From Neobacillus bataviensis (GTDB lineage: Bacteria; Bacillota; Bacilli; Bacillales_B; DSM-18226): a stretch of DNA of 64,000 nucleotides. The notes beneath the pieces are model-generated. The model was given only the letters and a program-made list of their open reading frames with translations, did no database searches and was not told the origin of the DNA. Where the stretch lies: contig NZ_JAHXYW010000012.1 in the NCBI RefSeq assembly GCF_019969725.1, positions 62,001 to 126,000 on the forward strand, read 5' to 3'. A program made the position numbers and the translations under genes. Below, piece by piece: positions 6,960 through 15,635 of the stretch (the first letter of the stretch is position 1; each line of letters begins with the position of its first letter).

Positions 6960-9335
6960 TTATCCTCTTAAAGTCCCATTACTATTGAAGAAATACCATT
7001 TTCCTGAGATTTTTACCCAGCCTGTTACCATGGCGCCGCTCGAGTTGAGGTAATACCAGAATCTGCCGTCCTTCAGCCAGCCCGTTGCCATCGCACCGCT
7101 TGATTTGAGGTAGTACCAGTACTTGCCGTCCTTCAACCAGCCGGTTGCCATTGCACCGCTTGGCTTGAGGTAGTACCAAGCACCGCCGTCCTTCTGCCAG
7201 CCCGTTGCCATGGCTCCGCTTGATTTGAGGTAATACCAGTTGACGCCATCCTTCAGCCAACCGGTTCGCATAACGCCATCGATATTGGAATAATACCAAG
7301 TGCCTCCGACCTTATACCATCCCTTTTTCAGATTGAAGCTGACGGGATCATAATAGTACCATTTGCCATCCCGGGACACCCAGCCAGCAAGATTTGCCGC
7401 TGTCCCTGAGACGACAATCGTTGCAGCCTCGCTCACGTTTCCAACCTTATCAATAGCGACAATGGTTAATACGGTGCCTGACACCTGCGTCGGAATTGGG
7501 ACCGAAAACTTGCCATCCGTACCAGTTTCCGCTGAATTGATTACATGGACCCCGCCCTTTACTTCTACCTTGGAACCAGCCTCCGCCGTACCTGTGACCG
7601 CTTTATCCTTATCCGTTACAGCATTCACAACCGGCTTAGCAGGCGCATCCACATCTTTTACCACCACCACTGTGGCATCACTAACATTACCAGCCTGATC
7701 GGTGGCTGTGACGCTCAGTTCGGTGCCTGACACCTGAAGTGTAATTGGAACCAAAAATTCACCATTTTCACCAGCAGTTGCAAAGCTTAAAACAGACCCG
7801 CCAGCCTTTACTTCTACCTTCGCACCTGCCTCCGCCGTACCTGTGACCGCATGATCCTTATCCGTTACTTTCTTCACTTCTGGTTTTGCAGGCGGGGTTG
7901 TGTCCGATTCAATTGTGAACGACCCATCGGCAAAAACGGTCGCGCTGTTACCTGCTTTATCTTTTATAAAAATAGAATCTATTTTCCAGACACCTGGCAT
8001 CGTATCCTTCGCAGCCTGGTACCAGCCCACCCACTCACGTGCCGACTCGTCATAAGTGAGACTCGCTGTATCCTGTGCATTGTGCTCCTGATTTGATAAT
8101 CGCACGTCTACCGCTGCCACACCGGATTTATCATCGAGTGCTGTCACAGCAATTTTTGCTTTTTCGCCGGTTTTTACGTTTGATGGGCTTATTGTTACGG
8201 TTTCAAACGTTGGAGCCTTCGTATCCGCATCCGGGTTTGTGACGGTGAAAGTCTTCCCATCCTGCCAATCCCAAGTGCGGTTGCTGGCCTTGTCGGATAC
8301 ATCCAGTGCCCTTAAGGTCCATTCACCCGGCTCATCTGCAAGGCTAATTTTATACGTGCCGACCCATTTTTGTGACTGCTTATTGTATGTAAGGTCAACA
8401 GAACGCATTAAGCCGCTCGGACTTGCTAAAGAAGCTGCTGCTGAACTTACCCCTGATTGATCATCGTTCAATGCTGCGGAAATACCAATTTCCTGTCCAA
8501 GACTGACTTGGGTTGCGGAAAGCTCGACACTATCGACCACTGGAGCGGTGGTGTCAGCATTTGCATTCGTATTCGTAATGCCGTTTGGATCGGTAAACCA
8601 AGTACCGTTGCCGGCGGTATCGCTGGCATTCACTTCCACTGTCCAAGCTCCAGCTTCATCATTGTCTTGTACCTGATACGAGCCAGCCCATTTTCCTGCC
8701 GCCGCGTCAAACTTTAACGGAACTTCACGGAAGTCTCTGGAGTCGCTTGTCAGGTAAACGGTTGCTGCCGTTACGCCTGTTTCATCGGTCGCACTTGCCG
8801 TAAAGTTAATGGTCTCCTTTGGTTTTGCGGTTTTCGGAGAGACTTGCAAATCCTTTACGACAGGCGGTGTAACATCCACGGCCGGATTCACAATGGTCAC
8901 TTTGCCTTGTTCCTGCTGCATCAAGTTGCCGGCTGCATCCCATGCCGAAACTTCTACCGTCCACAGTCCATTTTCGTCGATAGACTGCACTTTATACGTA
9001 CCCGTCCATTTTCCGGAAGCTTGATCGACGGACAATGAGATGTAACGGAATTGCCCAGAACTGCTGTAAAGATGGACATCCACTCCCTCCACCGCTGAAT
9101 CGTCTGTCACCACAGCCGTAAATTGCACGTTCGCATTCGGCTTTACTGTTGATGGTGAGGTTTGAAAATTTTGCACAACCGGCGTGTTCGTGTCACTGGC
9201 ATTTGCGACCGCTTGAGTTTTTACTTGATTGCTAGTGGATTTCGAAATAGTTTTTGAGCCAGTAGCTGATGCCAGCCCCGCTCCCGGCAGCAGCAGCAAA
9301 AGGCTTAGCACCAATAGAAAAATCTTTTTCCCCAA
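6960..9335 (-). CDS. Secreted multi-Ig-domain surface protein with wall-binding repeats
   Basis: The TTG start at 9335 follows AAGGAGG at 11 bases and opens a signal peptide (1-25, LLLLPGAGLASA). About residues 50-470 form four related domains of roughly 100 residues, each with a D-T-x-x-P-x-V / W-x-G-x-Y / D-x-x-G-x-W-x-(I/V) pattern, resembling bacterial Ig-like repeats. Residues about 480-650 are two bacterial Ig domains with V(T)DKDxAVTGTAEAG and VTATDQAGNVSD motifs. The C-terminal 140 residues are seven choline-binding-like repeats (YYLKSSGAMATGWLKDG). It is probably a wall-attached adhesin or matrix protein. The two Ig modules each hold an exact copy of the 13-bp dispersed motif (7473 and 7722), read as VSGT. 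Confidence 0.85.
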   Translation of the reverse strand: MGKKIFLLVLSLLLLLPGAGLASATGSKTISKSTSNQVKTQAVANASDTNTPVVQNFQTSPSTVKPNANVQFTAVVTDDSAVEGVDVHLYSSSGQFRYISLSVDQASGKWTGTYKVQSIDENGLWTVEVSAWDAAGNLMQQEQGKVTIVNPAVDVTPPVVKDLQVSPKTAKPKETINFTASATDETGVTAATVYLTSDSRDFREVPLKFDAAAGKWAGSYQVQDNDEAGAWTVEVNASDTAGNGTWFTDPNGITNTNANADTTAPVVDSVELSATQVSLGQEIGISAALNDDQSGVSSAAASLASPSGLMRSVDLTYNKQSQKWVGTYKISLADEPGEWTLRALDVSDKASNRTWDWQDGKTFTVTNPDADTKAPTFETVTISPSNVKTGEKAKIAVTALDDKSGVAAVDVRLSNQEHNAQDTASLTYDESAREWVGWYQAAKDTMPGVWKIDSIFIKDKAGNSATVFADGSFTIESDTTPPAKPEVKKVTDKDHAVTGTAEAGAKVEVKAGGSVLSFATAGENGEFLVPITLQVSGTELSVTATDQAGNVSDATVVVVKDVDAPAKPVVNAVTDKDKAVTGTAEAGSKVEVKGGVHVINSAETGTDGKFSVPIPTQVSGTVLTIVAIDKVGNVSEAATIVVSGTAANLAGWVSRDGKWYYYDPVSFNLKKGWYKVGGTWYYSNIDGVMRTGWLKDGVNWYYLKSSGAMATGWQKDGGAWYYLKPSGAMATGWLKDGKYWYYLKSSGAMATGWLKDGRFWYYLNSSGAMVTGWVKISGKWYFFNSNGTLRG

Positions 9336-9581
9336 ACCAACTATCGCCTCCTTAAATTGTTATACATTGAAAAATATATTGCCAACTTGGACGTAAGATT
9401 CCATTCATTAGTAAAAAAATAATAGGCTTATAGCCCTAGTGATTTTTGTATGGTCATTTTTTTCCTAGAATACGCTTTTCGAGCGCCCCCCTCCTCTAAC
9501 CGCAAGTTTTTGGGTATAATAAAGGAATATTGATTTTTTTAAACAAACGTATTTATTTTTCAAATAAAGGGGGTCGCGGCC

Positions 9582-11222
9582 TTGGAGTCGACACCTGAAA
9601 ATAAAATAATGGATGACTTTACAGAGGAAATCCGGGAATTTCTGAGCCCAAATTCTGCCGAGGATGCGCGGCTCGTCCAAAAAGGGCTAATGCTGTACCG
9701 GCAAGGACTGGTTACCCAATTACATAGAGAAAAAGATGAGGTTACAGCGGTTGTGCAGGATGTGACGCCGGTAAAGGTGCTGCTCGACCTCAGTTTTTAT
9801 ACGTTAAGCGAATGTTCATGTCCGCAAGAAGGCTGGTGCCGCCACAAGATGGCTGTATTCTTTGCGGCATATGCGAAGGTGGGCAGCGTTTCGGACTGGG
9901 TGACAGCATGGCGCGAACCGATGCAGGAGAAGAAGGAGCTCTCGAGCTGGGGCATGCAGACAGCGAAGGATTTAATCAAGGCGAACGGTGTGCTAAAGCC
10001 GGAGTACAGCCGCTGGGTGCACTCATTTGAGGTCAGTTTTGATACCCTGCTCGCTACGAAAAAATACACGAGTCCTTACGTCATTCCCGAGTTGTTCGAT
10101 ATCTATTCTAGGCGTATCCAAGCCAGTGCGCCTGTCGAACAGGAATGGCGCATGCTCTATGACTTGATCGGGATTGTGGTTTCCTTCCGCAAGCTCGCCG
10201 TCCTGACGGAGGAGCTTGGGCACGGTGAGGAAATGGTTAAGCGTGTCTATCTTCATCTCTTCCATAATTTGATGGATGATGCTGAGGAGCTAGTCGGCAA
10301 ATTTGGGGTGCAATCGCTGCCTTTTGCCTTTGATGAGTTTATCGAGAAACTGAAGGAAGATGCGTTCGAGCTGCTGACCTGTGCTTCGGTGCTGGAATAT
10401 GAGCGGATTTACTTGTACCGCCTTCTGTGGGCCTCGCTTTTTAAAAAGAAACTTTGGCGTGAGGCCGAACTCGAAAAGATTCAAGCGCGCGGGAAGGAGC
10501 TTCAGGACTGGGAAAATCCTCTTCCGCTTGTGGCTGGCAGGATTCACTTGAATTTTCTGCTCCAAAACGATGAGCTGGCCTTGAAAATGCTCGGAATGGT
10601 TAACGATTCCACGTTCACGCCCTATCTGGTTTATTGGATTGACTATTTGAGTCATTTGAAAGCGTGGCGCCGCGTCGGGCCGGTCGTTGATTTATTTTTA
10701 CAAAAAATAAAAAGCTATTTAGAGGTGTTGGGCGGGTATCGCAGCTGCACGACGTTCACAAGGACTGCGCTCCGGTCGATTGCCTCTTATTGTGCGGAAA
10801 ACGACCGGGCGGACTTGTATGAACGGGCTTTACTGCAGACGCTCCCATATAGTTTTGCAGAATATGAGTATTTACTGTTTGAACGCGGGCAGTACGACCG
10901 GTGGGGCGAGCTCCATGCTTTCGTCGGCATGGAATTCTATGATTTGCCGAAGGATAAGCTGAAAATCGTCGAGAAGGAGCGTCCAGAGGTGCTGCTGGCG
11001 ATGCTCCACCAAACCGCCCAGCGCGAAATCGACCAGAAAAACCGGGCGAGCTACCGAATGGCCGTCCGGCATCTGAAAAAACTCCGAACCATATACAAAA
11101 AGCTGAAACGTGTCGACGACTGGCAGTATTTTTTAGATACCCTGATGGAACGCACCAAGAGATTACGGGCTTTTCATGAAGAATGCAAGCGGAGCAAGTT
11201 AATTGAGGTATCAACGGAATAG
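9582..11222 (+). CDS. ywqB: SWIM zinc-finger protein, YwqB-like
   Basis: 546 residues. The TTG start has AAAGGGGG 8 bases upstream. Near residues 70-82 is the SWIM finger CSCPQEGWCRHK (CxC...CxH), a zinc-binding and probable nucleic-acid or protein-binding module. The rest is a long helical region with TPR-like character. It stands just before an SNF2 helicase, the same pairing as ywqB-ywqA in B. subtilis, so the two probably work together on DNA. SWIM domains partner SNF2 proteins and recombinases in other systems; the precise task here is unknown. A possible TATAAT -10 lies at 9515-9520. Confidence 0.85.
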   Translation: MESTPENKIMDDFTEEIREFLSPNSAEDARLVQKGLMLYRQGLVTQLHREKDEVTAVVQDVTPVKVLLDLSFYTLSECSCPQEGWCRHKMAVFFAAYAKVGSVSDWVTAWREPMQEKKELSSWGMQTAKDLIKANGVLKPEYSRWVHSFEVSFDTLLATKKYTSPYVIPELFDIYSRRIQASAPVEQEWRMLYDLIGIVVSFRKLAVLTEELGHGEEMVKRVYLHLFHNLMDDAEELVGKFGVQSLPFAFDEFIEKLKEDAFELLTCASVLEYERIYLYRLLWASLFKKKLWREAELEKIQARGKELQDWENPLPLVAGRIHLNFLLQNDELALKMLGMVNDSTFTPYLVYWIDYLSHLKAWRRVGPVVDLFLQKIKSYLEVLGGYRSCTTFTRTALRSIASYCAENDRADLYERALLQTLPYSFAEYEYLLFERGQYDRWGELHAFVGMEFYDLPKDKLKIVEKERPEVLLAMLHQTAQREIDQKNRASYRMAVRHLKKLRTIYKKLKRVDDWQYFLDTLMERTKRLRAFHEECKRSKLIEVSTE

Positions 11223-11267
11223 CGCGCTGTGGTGTTATTGGTGGTGTCTTTGGTGGTGTCAGTTGGT

Positions 11268-11322
11268 GGTGTCAGGCACCGCGCGTGGACACTTCCCCCA
11301 TTTTGTCCACGTCGGGTGGACA
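11268..11322 (+). repeat. Dispersed repeat copy A
   Basis: GGTGTCAGGCACC at 11268-11280, then TGGACA at 11286, 11 bases, TTGTCCA from 11304, and a further TGGACA at 11317. TGGACA and TGTCCA can pair as a hairpin. The same order and the same 11-base loop recur in copies B, C and D. It is preceded by three weaker GGTGGTGTC units. Confidence 0.85.
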
Positions 11323-11340
11323 TTATGAATGGTTTGTTTT

Positions 11341-11585
11341 GATTCGCAAATAAACCCCATGGATTCACAAATAAAATTGGGCTATGCGCAAATAAGATAC
11401 CCAAAGTTCACCTATTTTTTATGAAATAGTACTTTTAGGCATGTTTCTAGAGGATTTTTCACACAAACCTTTTTACTTTATTGAGGTTTTGTCTATTTTT
11501 TCAGTGGTTTTGTCTATTTTTTTGATGACTTTGTCTATTTTTTAATAGCTTTTGTCTATTTTTAGAGGTGTTTTGTACATTTAGA
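11341..11585. repeat. Two 21-bp-period arrays, CGCAAATAAA and TTTTGTCTATTTTT words
   Basis: GATTCGCAAATAAA-like words start at 11341, 11362 and 11383 (21-bp steps). TTTTGTCTATTTTT-like words start at 11487, 11508, 11530, 11550 and 11571 (steps of 20-22). The two sets use unrelated words but the same period. They lie in the 5-prime region of ywqA. Confidence 0.85.
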
Positions 11586-11670
11586 CATTATTTGGAAGAT
11601 ACGCACCAACCCTCCAACTCCAAATAGCCGTCTATGATGTTCTTTCCCCCTTAAAGGAGTTTACATAACG

Positions 11671-14565
11671 ATGCTTAAAACAAGGTTTATGAAATTGCTG
11701 ACAACTAAATTAAGTGAGGACCGATTTTTCCTGACGGCTCAGGATGAGCATGGCAACAACATGGACCCATCCAACTGGAAGAATCTCGTTTTCAGCAGCC
11801 ATGCGGAAAGCTTCTTCGGGACACTCCTTGAGACTGAGACAGTCGACGATGTCCCCGGTGTGTCAGTCAGCGGCTGGCAGCTGGTCTCCCTTTTTGCCAA
11901 GGAGTCATTCAACCGCTTTATTGAATGGGACTGGAATGAGCAATCTGAGCTTTGCCTGGCCGCGGCTCATTCCCTGCATGAAGGCATCTTGGAGAAAGAC
12001 TGGCTCCCCGACTTCTCGGTCTGGGAGAACGGTGATTTCCGCTGGAAGCTGCCGGAACGGGTCCAGGATGAGTTTGACCCGTCTTTTTGGGAACAAGAGG
12101 TCGAACCAAATGCATCACAATCCACACGCACCTACATTTCTGATCTATACAATAGCGCACTCGACGCCTATCTCACCAGAAATTCGGCGATGAAAGAGCT
12201 ATTCGGACCAAAGCTCGACCTCTTGAAAAAGCAAAATATCTCTGGCCGTGAGCTGGCCCGCTATTTTGATGAAGAAAGCTGGCTCGAGTGGGTGGGCATT
12301 AAGGAAAGCGACATTCCGTTCACCATCGGGCTCCGGCTCGATGAACCGATTGAAGGCGAAGGCGCTTGGACGCTGGATGTCTTTTTGCGTGGCAAGAAAA
12401 ATACCGATGAAGTTTATGATATTGAAGGAGTCGCAAAAATACCAGCGAAGTGGCGGCCATTTTTAGAAAAAGTGGACCGCGAGCAGGAGCGCTGGGTACG
12501 TCTGATTCCATGGCTTGGCGAGGACGGTTATTTTAAAACACACCTTACCGAGGAAGAAGCGTGGATGTTTTTAACGGAGGCAAGTGAGACGCTGCTCGCG
12601 CTTGATGTCGAGATTCTCCTCCCTTCCTGGTGGCAGGCCATGAAAAATGCCAACCTCAAGGTGAAAGCGTCGCTGAAAGGAACGTCCAGCCACCGTCCTT
12701 CGTTCGTCGGTCTTCAGGCTATGCTTGACTTTAATTGGCGCTTTTCGATGAACGGGGTCGATCTGTCTGAAGAAGAATTCGGCAAGCTGGTGGAGGAAAA
12801 AAGAAGGCTCGTGTATATCCGAGGCCGCTGGGTAAAGCTCGATCCGCAGTTCATCCGCCAAATTCAGGATTTGATGAAACGGGCTGAAAAAGAAGGCCTG
12901 CATGTCCGCGATTTGCTCGAGCAGGAGCTGGTTGAGGCGGGCGAATCAGAGGATGAACTAGAAAATCCGAAGGCGTTTGCGAAAATTCAAATTGAGTTGA
13001 ACCGTCAATGGAAGCAAATGATGAAGCAGCTATCCGAGGTGCACGAAATACCGCTGGTAGACGTGCCTGCCGGGCTGAACGGCGAGCTCCGTCCCTACCA
13101 GCAGCTCGGCATGAGCTGGCTGTGGTTTTTACGCCAGTACGGATTTGGCGCCACCCTCGCCGACGACATGGGCCTCGGAAAAACCGTCCAGCTCATCTCC
13201 TATTTGTTGAAGGTGAAGGATGAGGAGGCCGTGGTGCCTGACACCGTTCCCACTACACGGAGCAAGAAATCGAAGGACGAGGCACCCGCGAAAACGCCGA
13301 CGAAGGCGGCGTTGATCATCTGTCCGACCTCTGTGCTTGGAAACTGGCAGAAGGAGCTCGAGCGCTTTGCTCCGGAGATGAACGTCTACCTCCACTACGG
13401 TCCGAATCGCCTGAAAGAGGAGGGTTTTTCCGAAAAGGTCAAAGATGCTGATGTTGTGCTCACCTCCTATGGGTTGAGCCACCTGGATTCCGAGGAGTTC
13501 GAGTCGCAGCTGTGGAGCTCCATTGCCATCGATGAAGCGCAAAACATCAAGAACGCGCAAACGAAACAATCGAAGGCGGTCCGCAAGCTGCGCGGCCGCC
13601 ATCACATCGCACTGACAGGAACACCGATGGAAAACCGCCTATCCGAACTGTGGTCGATTTTTGATTTTACCAATCACGGCTATCTTGGCAGCCTGGGACA
13701 ATTCCAAAAGCGGTTCGTGATTCCGATTGAAAAAGATGAGAAAAAGGAAAAAGTGCAGCAGCTGCAATCAATGATTCGTCCGTTCCTGCTGCGCCGCACG
13801 AAAAAGGATGAAGAGGTCGCCCTCAACCTCCCAGACAAACTCGAGCAAAAGGAATACTGCCCGCTCACTGCCGAGCAGGCCTCATTATACGAGCAGCTCA
13901 TCCATGATACGTTTGCGGAGATTGAAAAATTATCCGGCTTCGAGCGCAAGGGGTTAATTTTACAAATGCTCAGCCGCTTAAAGCAGCTCTGCAACCACCC
14001 TGCTCTTTATTTAAAAGAAAAATCCGCTGACCGACAGCTCCTGGACCGCTCCAATAAATTGGAAAAGCTGGTCGAATTGATTGAAGCGGTGCTCGAGCAA
14101 GGCGAAAGCTGTCTGATTTTCACGCAATACATCGAAATGGGTGAAATGATTCGAAGCACGTTGAAAAAGAACTTCGGCGTCGAGGTACCGTTCCTCAATG
14201 GCAGCGTATCAAAAACGCAGCGTGACGATATGATTGAACGGTTCCAAAACGGCGAGTTCCCTGTGTTCTTACTGTCCCTGAAGGCTGGTGGAACCGGCTT
14301 GAATCTGACGGCGGCGAATCACGTCATCCACTACGACCGCTGGTGGAATCCGGCCGTTGAGAATCAGGCCACCGACCGCGCCTACCGGATCGGCCAATCG
14401 CGGTTTGTCCATGTACACAAGCTAATCTGCACAGGGACGCTTGAGGAAAAAATCGACGCTATGCTTGAAAAGAAACAATTTTTAAACGACCAAATTATTC
14501 AAAGTGAAAACTGGATCACCGAACTGTCCACGGACGAACTGAAGGATCTGGTGAATTTAGGATGA
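11671..14565 (+). CDS. ywqA: SNF2-family helicase, YwqA-like
   Basis: 964 residues, ATG start with AAAGGAG upstream. The N-terminal 450 residues are the SNF2-associated region. The motor shows motif I ADDMGLGKTVQ (about 498), Ia ICPTSVLGNWQKE, II DEAQN (about 621), III ALTGTPMENR, and the C-terminal lobe with FTQYIEMG, SLKAGGTGLNL and DRAYRIGQ. It is an ATP-driven DNA translocase of the RapA/HepA-like group, probably remodelling protein-DNA complexes together with the SWIM protein before it. Between motifs I and Ia is a charged linker that includes VVPDTVP, encoded by an exact copy of the dispersed 13-mer (13233-13245); this linker is probably a tolerant insertion site. Confidence 0.92.
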   Translation: MLKTRFMKLLTTKLSEDRFFLTAQDEHGNNMDPSNWKNLVFSSHAESFFGTLLETETVDDVPGVSVSGWQLVSLFAKESFNRFIEWDWNEQSELCLAAAHSLHEGILEKDWLPDFSVWENGDFRWKLPERVQDEFDPSFWEQEVEPNASQSTRTYISDLYNSALDAYLTRNSAMKELFGPKLDLLKKQNISGRELARYFDEESWLEWVGIKESDIPFTIGLRLDEPIEGEGAWTLDVFLRGKKNTDEVYDIEGVAKIPAKWRPFLEKVDREQERWVRLIPWLGEDGYFKTHLTEEEAWMFLTEASETLLALDVEILLPSWWQAMKNANLKVKASLKGTSSHRPSFVGLQAMLDFNWRFSMNGVDLSEEEFGKLVEEKRRLVYIRGRWVKLDPQFIRQIQDLMKRAEKEGLHVRDLLEQELVEAGESEDELENPKAFAKIQIELNRQWKQMMKQLSEVHEIPLVDVPAGLNGELRPYQQLGMSWLWFLRQYGFGATLADDMGLGKTVQLISYLLKVKDEEAVVPDTVPTTRSKKSKDEAPAKTPTKAALIICPTSVLGNWQKELERFAPEMNVYLHYGPNRLKEEGFSEKVKDADVVLTSYGLSHLDSEEFESQLWSSIAIDEAQNIKNAQTKQSKAVRKLRGRHHIALTGTPMENRLSELWSIFDFTNHGYLGSLGQFQKRFVIPIEKDEKKEKVQQLQSMIRPFLLRRTKKDEEVALNLPDKLEQKEYCPLTAEQASLYEQLIHDTFAEIEKLSGFERKGLILQMLSRLKQLCNHPALYLKEKSADRQLLDRSNKLEKLVELIEAVLEQGESCLIFTQYIEMGEMIRSTLKKNFGVEVPFLNGSVSKTQRDDMIERFQNGEFPVFLLSLKAGGTGLNLTAANHVIHYDRWWNPAVENQATDRAYRIGQSRFVHVHKLICTGTLEEKIDAMLEKKQFLNDQIIQSENWITELSTDELKDLVNLG

Positions 14566-14568
14566 AAT

Positions 14569-14594
14569 AGGGACCCTAATCGATTAGGGTCCCT
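14569..14594 (+). terminator. Palindromic terminator after ywqA
   Basis: A perfect 13-bp inverted repeat without loop: AGGGACCCTAATC meets GATTAGGGTCCCT. It lies three bases after the ywqA stop. The T run after it is weak (TTAAGTTTAT), so it may be a terminator of modest strength. Confidence 0.7.
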
Positions 14595-14601
14595 TAAGTT
14601 T

Positions 14602-14721
14602 ATGATTTATTATATCAGCCATCACTCTTGGATCCGGCTAAGCTATTCATACGTAAATGAAAAGCAGCTTCGTGAAGGGATGGGTAACTTTGTCGACGTG
14701 GCACAAACCCTTTTGAAGTGA
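14602..14721 (+). pseudogene. Fossil C-terminus of a PLP-dependent aminotransferase-type protein
   Basis: The frame from 14602 to the TGA at 14719-14721 encodes SHHSWIRLSYSYVNEKQLREG and a following helix GNFVDVAQTLLK. The pattern IRLSYSYxxExQLREGxxxF is the usual C-terminal end of MocR/GntR-type regulators and related class I/II aminotransferases. Nothing upstream continues the homology; the ywqA terminator stands directly before it. I infer a gene remnant left by deletion. There is no ribosome site for a separate small protein. Confidence 0.6.
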
Positions 14722-14732
14722 GGAGGGCTTTA

Positions 14733-15239
14733 CTAATCGGTTACATTTTGATTAGCCTTAAACATATCTATTTTTTTTAGTAACCAAAAAAATCCTCTAA
14801 TCGTAAACAAAGTAAAATTTATGCTTCCAAACGTGTGCATTACGGTCCACTTTTTCCATTTAAATAATCTGGTATTCTTTTCAAAATACCATTGAGCAAT
14901 ACTCATAGGGACACTAAATATCATACTTTTTAACAGGATTTTCCCGAAATTATCATTTTCTGATATTTTAACCCAGATTACACTTAGAATAGGAAAAAAC
15001 AACATATCATAGATAATATTCGTTTTAAAAATTTTCGGAAACGGGCGGACTGGATAGGCCACTTTATTGGTACCCACCACAAAGGCGTCAACCAAAGTGG
15101 CAAGAACACCTTTTGAGAAAAAAACAATTAGATTGTCTCTCATTTTTGATCCCCTGAATAAGAATGGAAAAGAAGCAAGACTCATTGCAAGAACTAAATT
15201 TAATAACTTTTTTTCCAATATAAACATCCCTTCAATCAT
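14733..15239 (-). CDS. CBO0543 family membrane protein
   Basis: 168 residues with several hydrophobic segments. The pattern YPVRPFPKIFKTNIIYDML ... WYFEKNTRLFKWKKW ... HTFxSIxFTLFTIRGF is typical of the CBO0543 family found in many sporeformers; no function is known. The start is uncertain: ATG 15239 and ATG 15227 are both possible, and neither has a strong site. It faces the aminotransferase fossil. A related protein is at 4970 and a truncated relative at 28663. Confidence 0.75.
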   Translation of the reverse strand: MIEGMFILEKKLLNLVLAMSLASFPFLFRGSKMRDNLIVFFSKGVLATLVDAFVVGTNKVAYPVRPFPKIFKTNIIYDMLFFPILSVIWVKISENDNFGKILLKSMIFSVPMSIAQWYFEKNTRLFKWKKWTVMHTFGSINFTLFTIRGFFWLLKKIDMFKANQNVTD

Positions 15240-15471
15240 GTATACTATTACAATTACCTAAAACGTATCATTAATACCATTTACGTCATGTAGAATTGAT
15301 TTTTTCCGTTCTTTTTTTTCACTGCTTGATGGATGATTAGAAAGATAAATATTAATAGATAAGATGATAGTGCTGACTGATGCTAAAAAAGCCCCTCGAC
15401 TACATATATAGGTGTTGAAAACTTATGTTACCCGTGGTCGAATTTCAAATCCTTCCTGCATTTTTACCCAT
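15240..15471. other. AT-rich intergenic region
   Basis: Together with the terminator and array that follow, this makes a 396-base gap between the CBO0543 gene and ytbE. I see no gene or recognisable RNA in this part. Confidence 0.5.
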
Positions 15472-15510
15472 AAAAAAACTAATCGGGATGGTTTCCCGAT
15501 TAGTTTTTTT
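15472..15510. terminator. Strong bidirectional terminator downstream of ytbE
   Basis: AACTAATCGGGA (15477-15488) pairs with TCCCGATTAGTT (15494-15505). A-runs before and T-runs after the stem allow function on both strands. It probably ends the ytbDE transcript on the minus strand. Confidence 0.85.
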
Positions 15511-15511
15511 C

Positions 15512-15630
15512 AATATCGCCGAATTTGATGATATTTCAGCTGAATCCATAATTATTCCCGCCGATTCCCGGTGGAATTCCGCGGAGTTTCAGACTTATTC
15601 CGCGGTGTTCACATTTTATTCCGTGAATGT
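15512..15630. repeat. 21-bp-period array, ATTCCGCGG word
   Basis: Related words start near 15512, 15533, 15554, 15576, 15597 and 15618 (ATTTCAGC, ATTCCCG, ATTCCGCGG, ATTCCGCGG, ATTCCGTG), with 21-22 bp steps. It lies between the terminator and the ytbE stop codon, so it would be transcribed as the 3-prime untranslated region. Confidence 0.75.
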
Positions 15631-15635
15631 CACAA

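Larger units (their letters stand above)
11223..11670. other. Intergenic region between ywqB and ywqA, filled with repeats
   Basis: The 448 bases hold no gene. They contain a degenerate GGTGGTGTC run (11231-11274), one full copy of the dispersed 13-bp/hairpin repeat (11268-11322), then two 21-bp-period arrays (11341-11397 and 11487-11585), and finally the AAAGGAG site of ywqA. Confidence 0.8.

Noticed and set aside
10756..11214. Minus-strand frame of 152 codons
   Set aside because: Antisense to the C-terminal part of ywqB; Ser/Pro/Arg-rich shadow.
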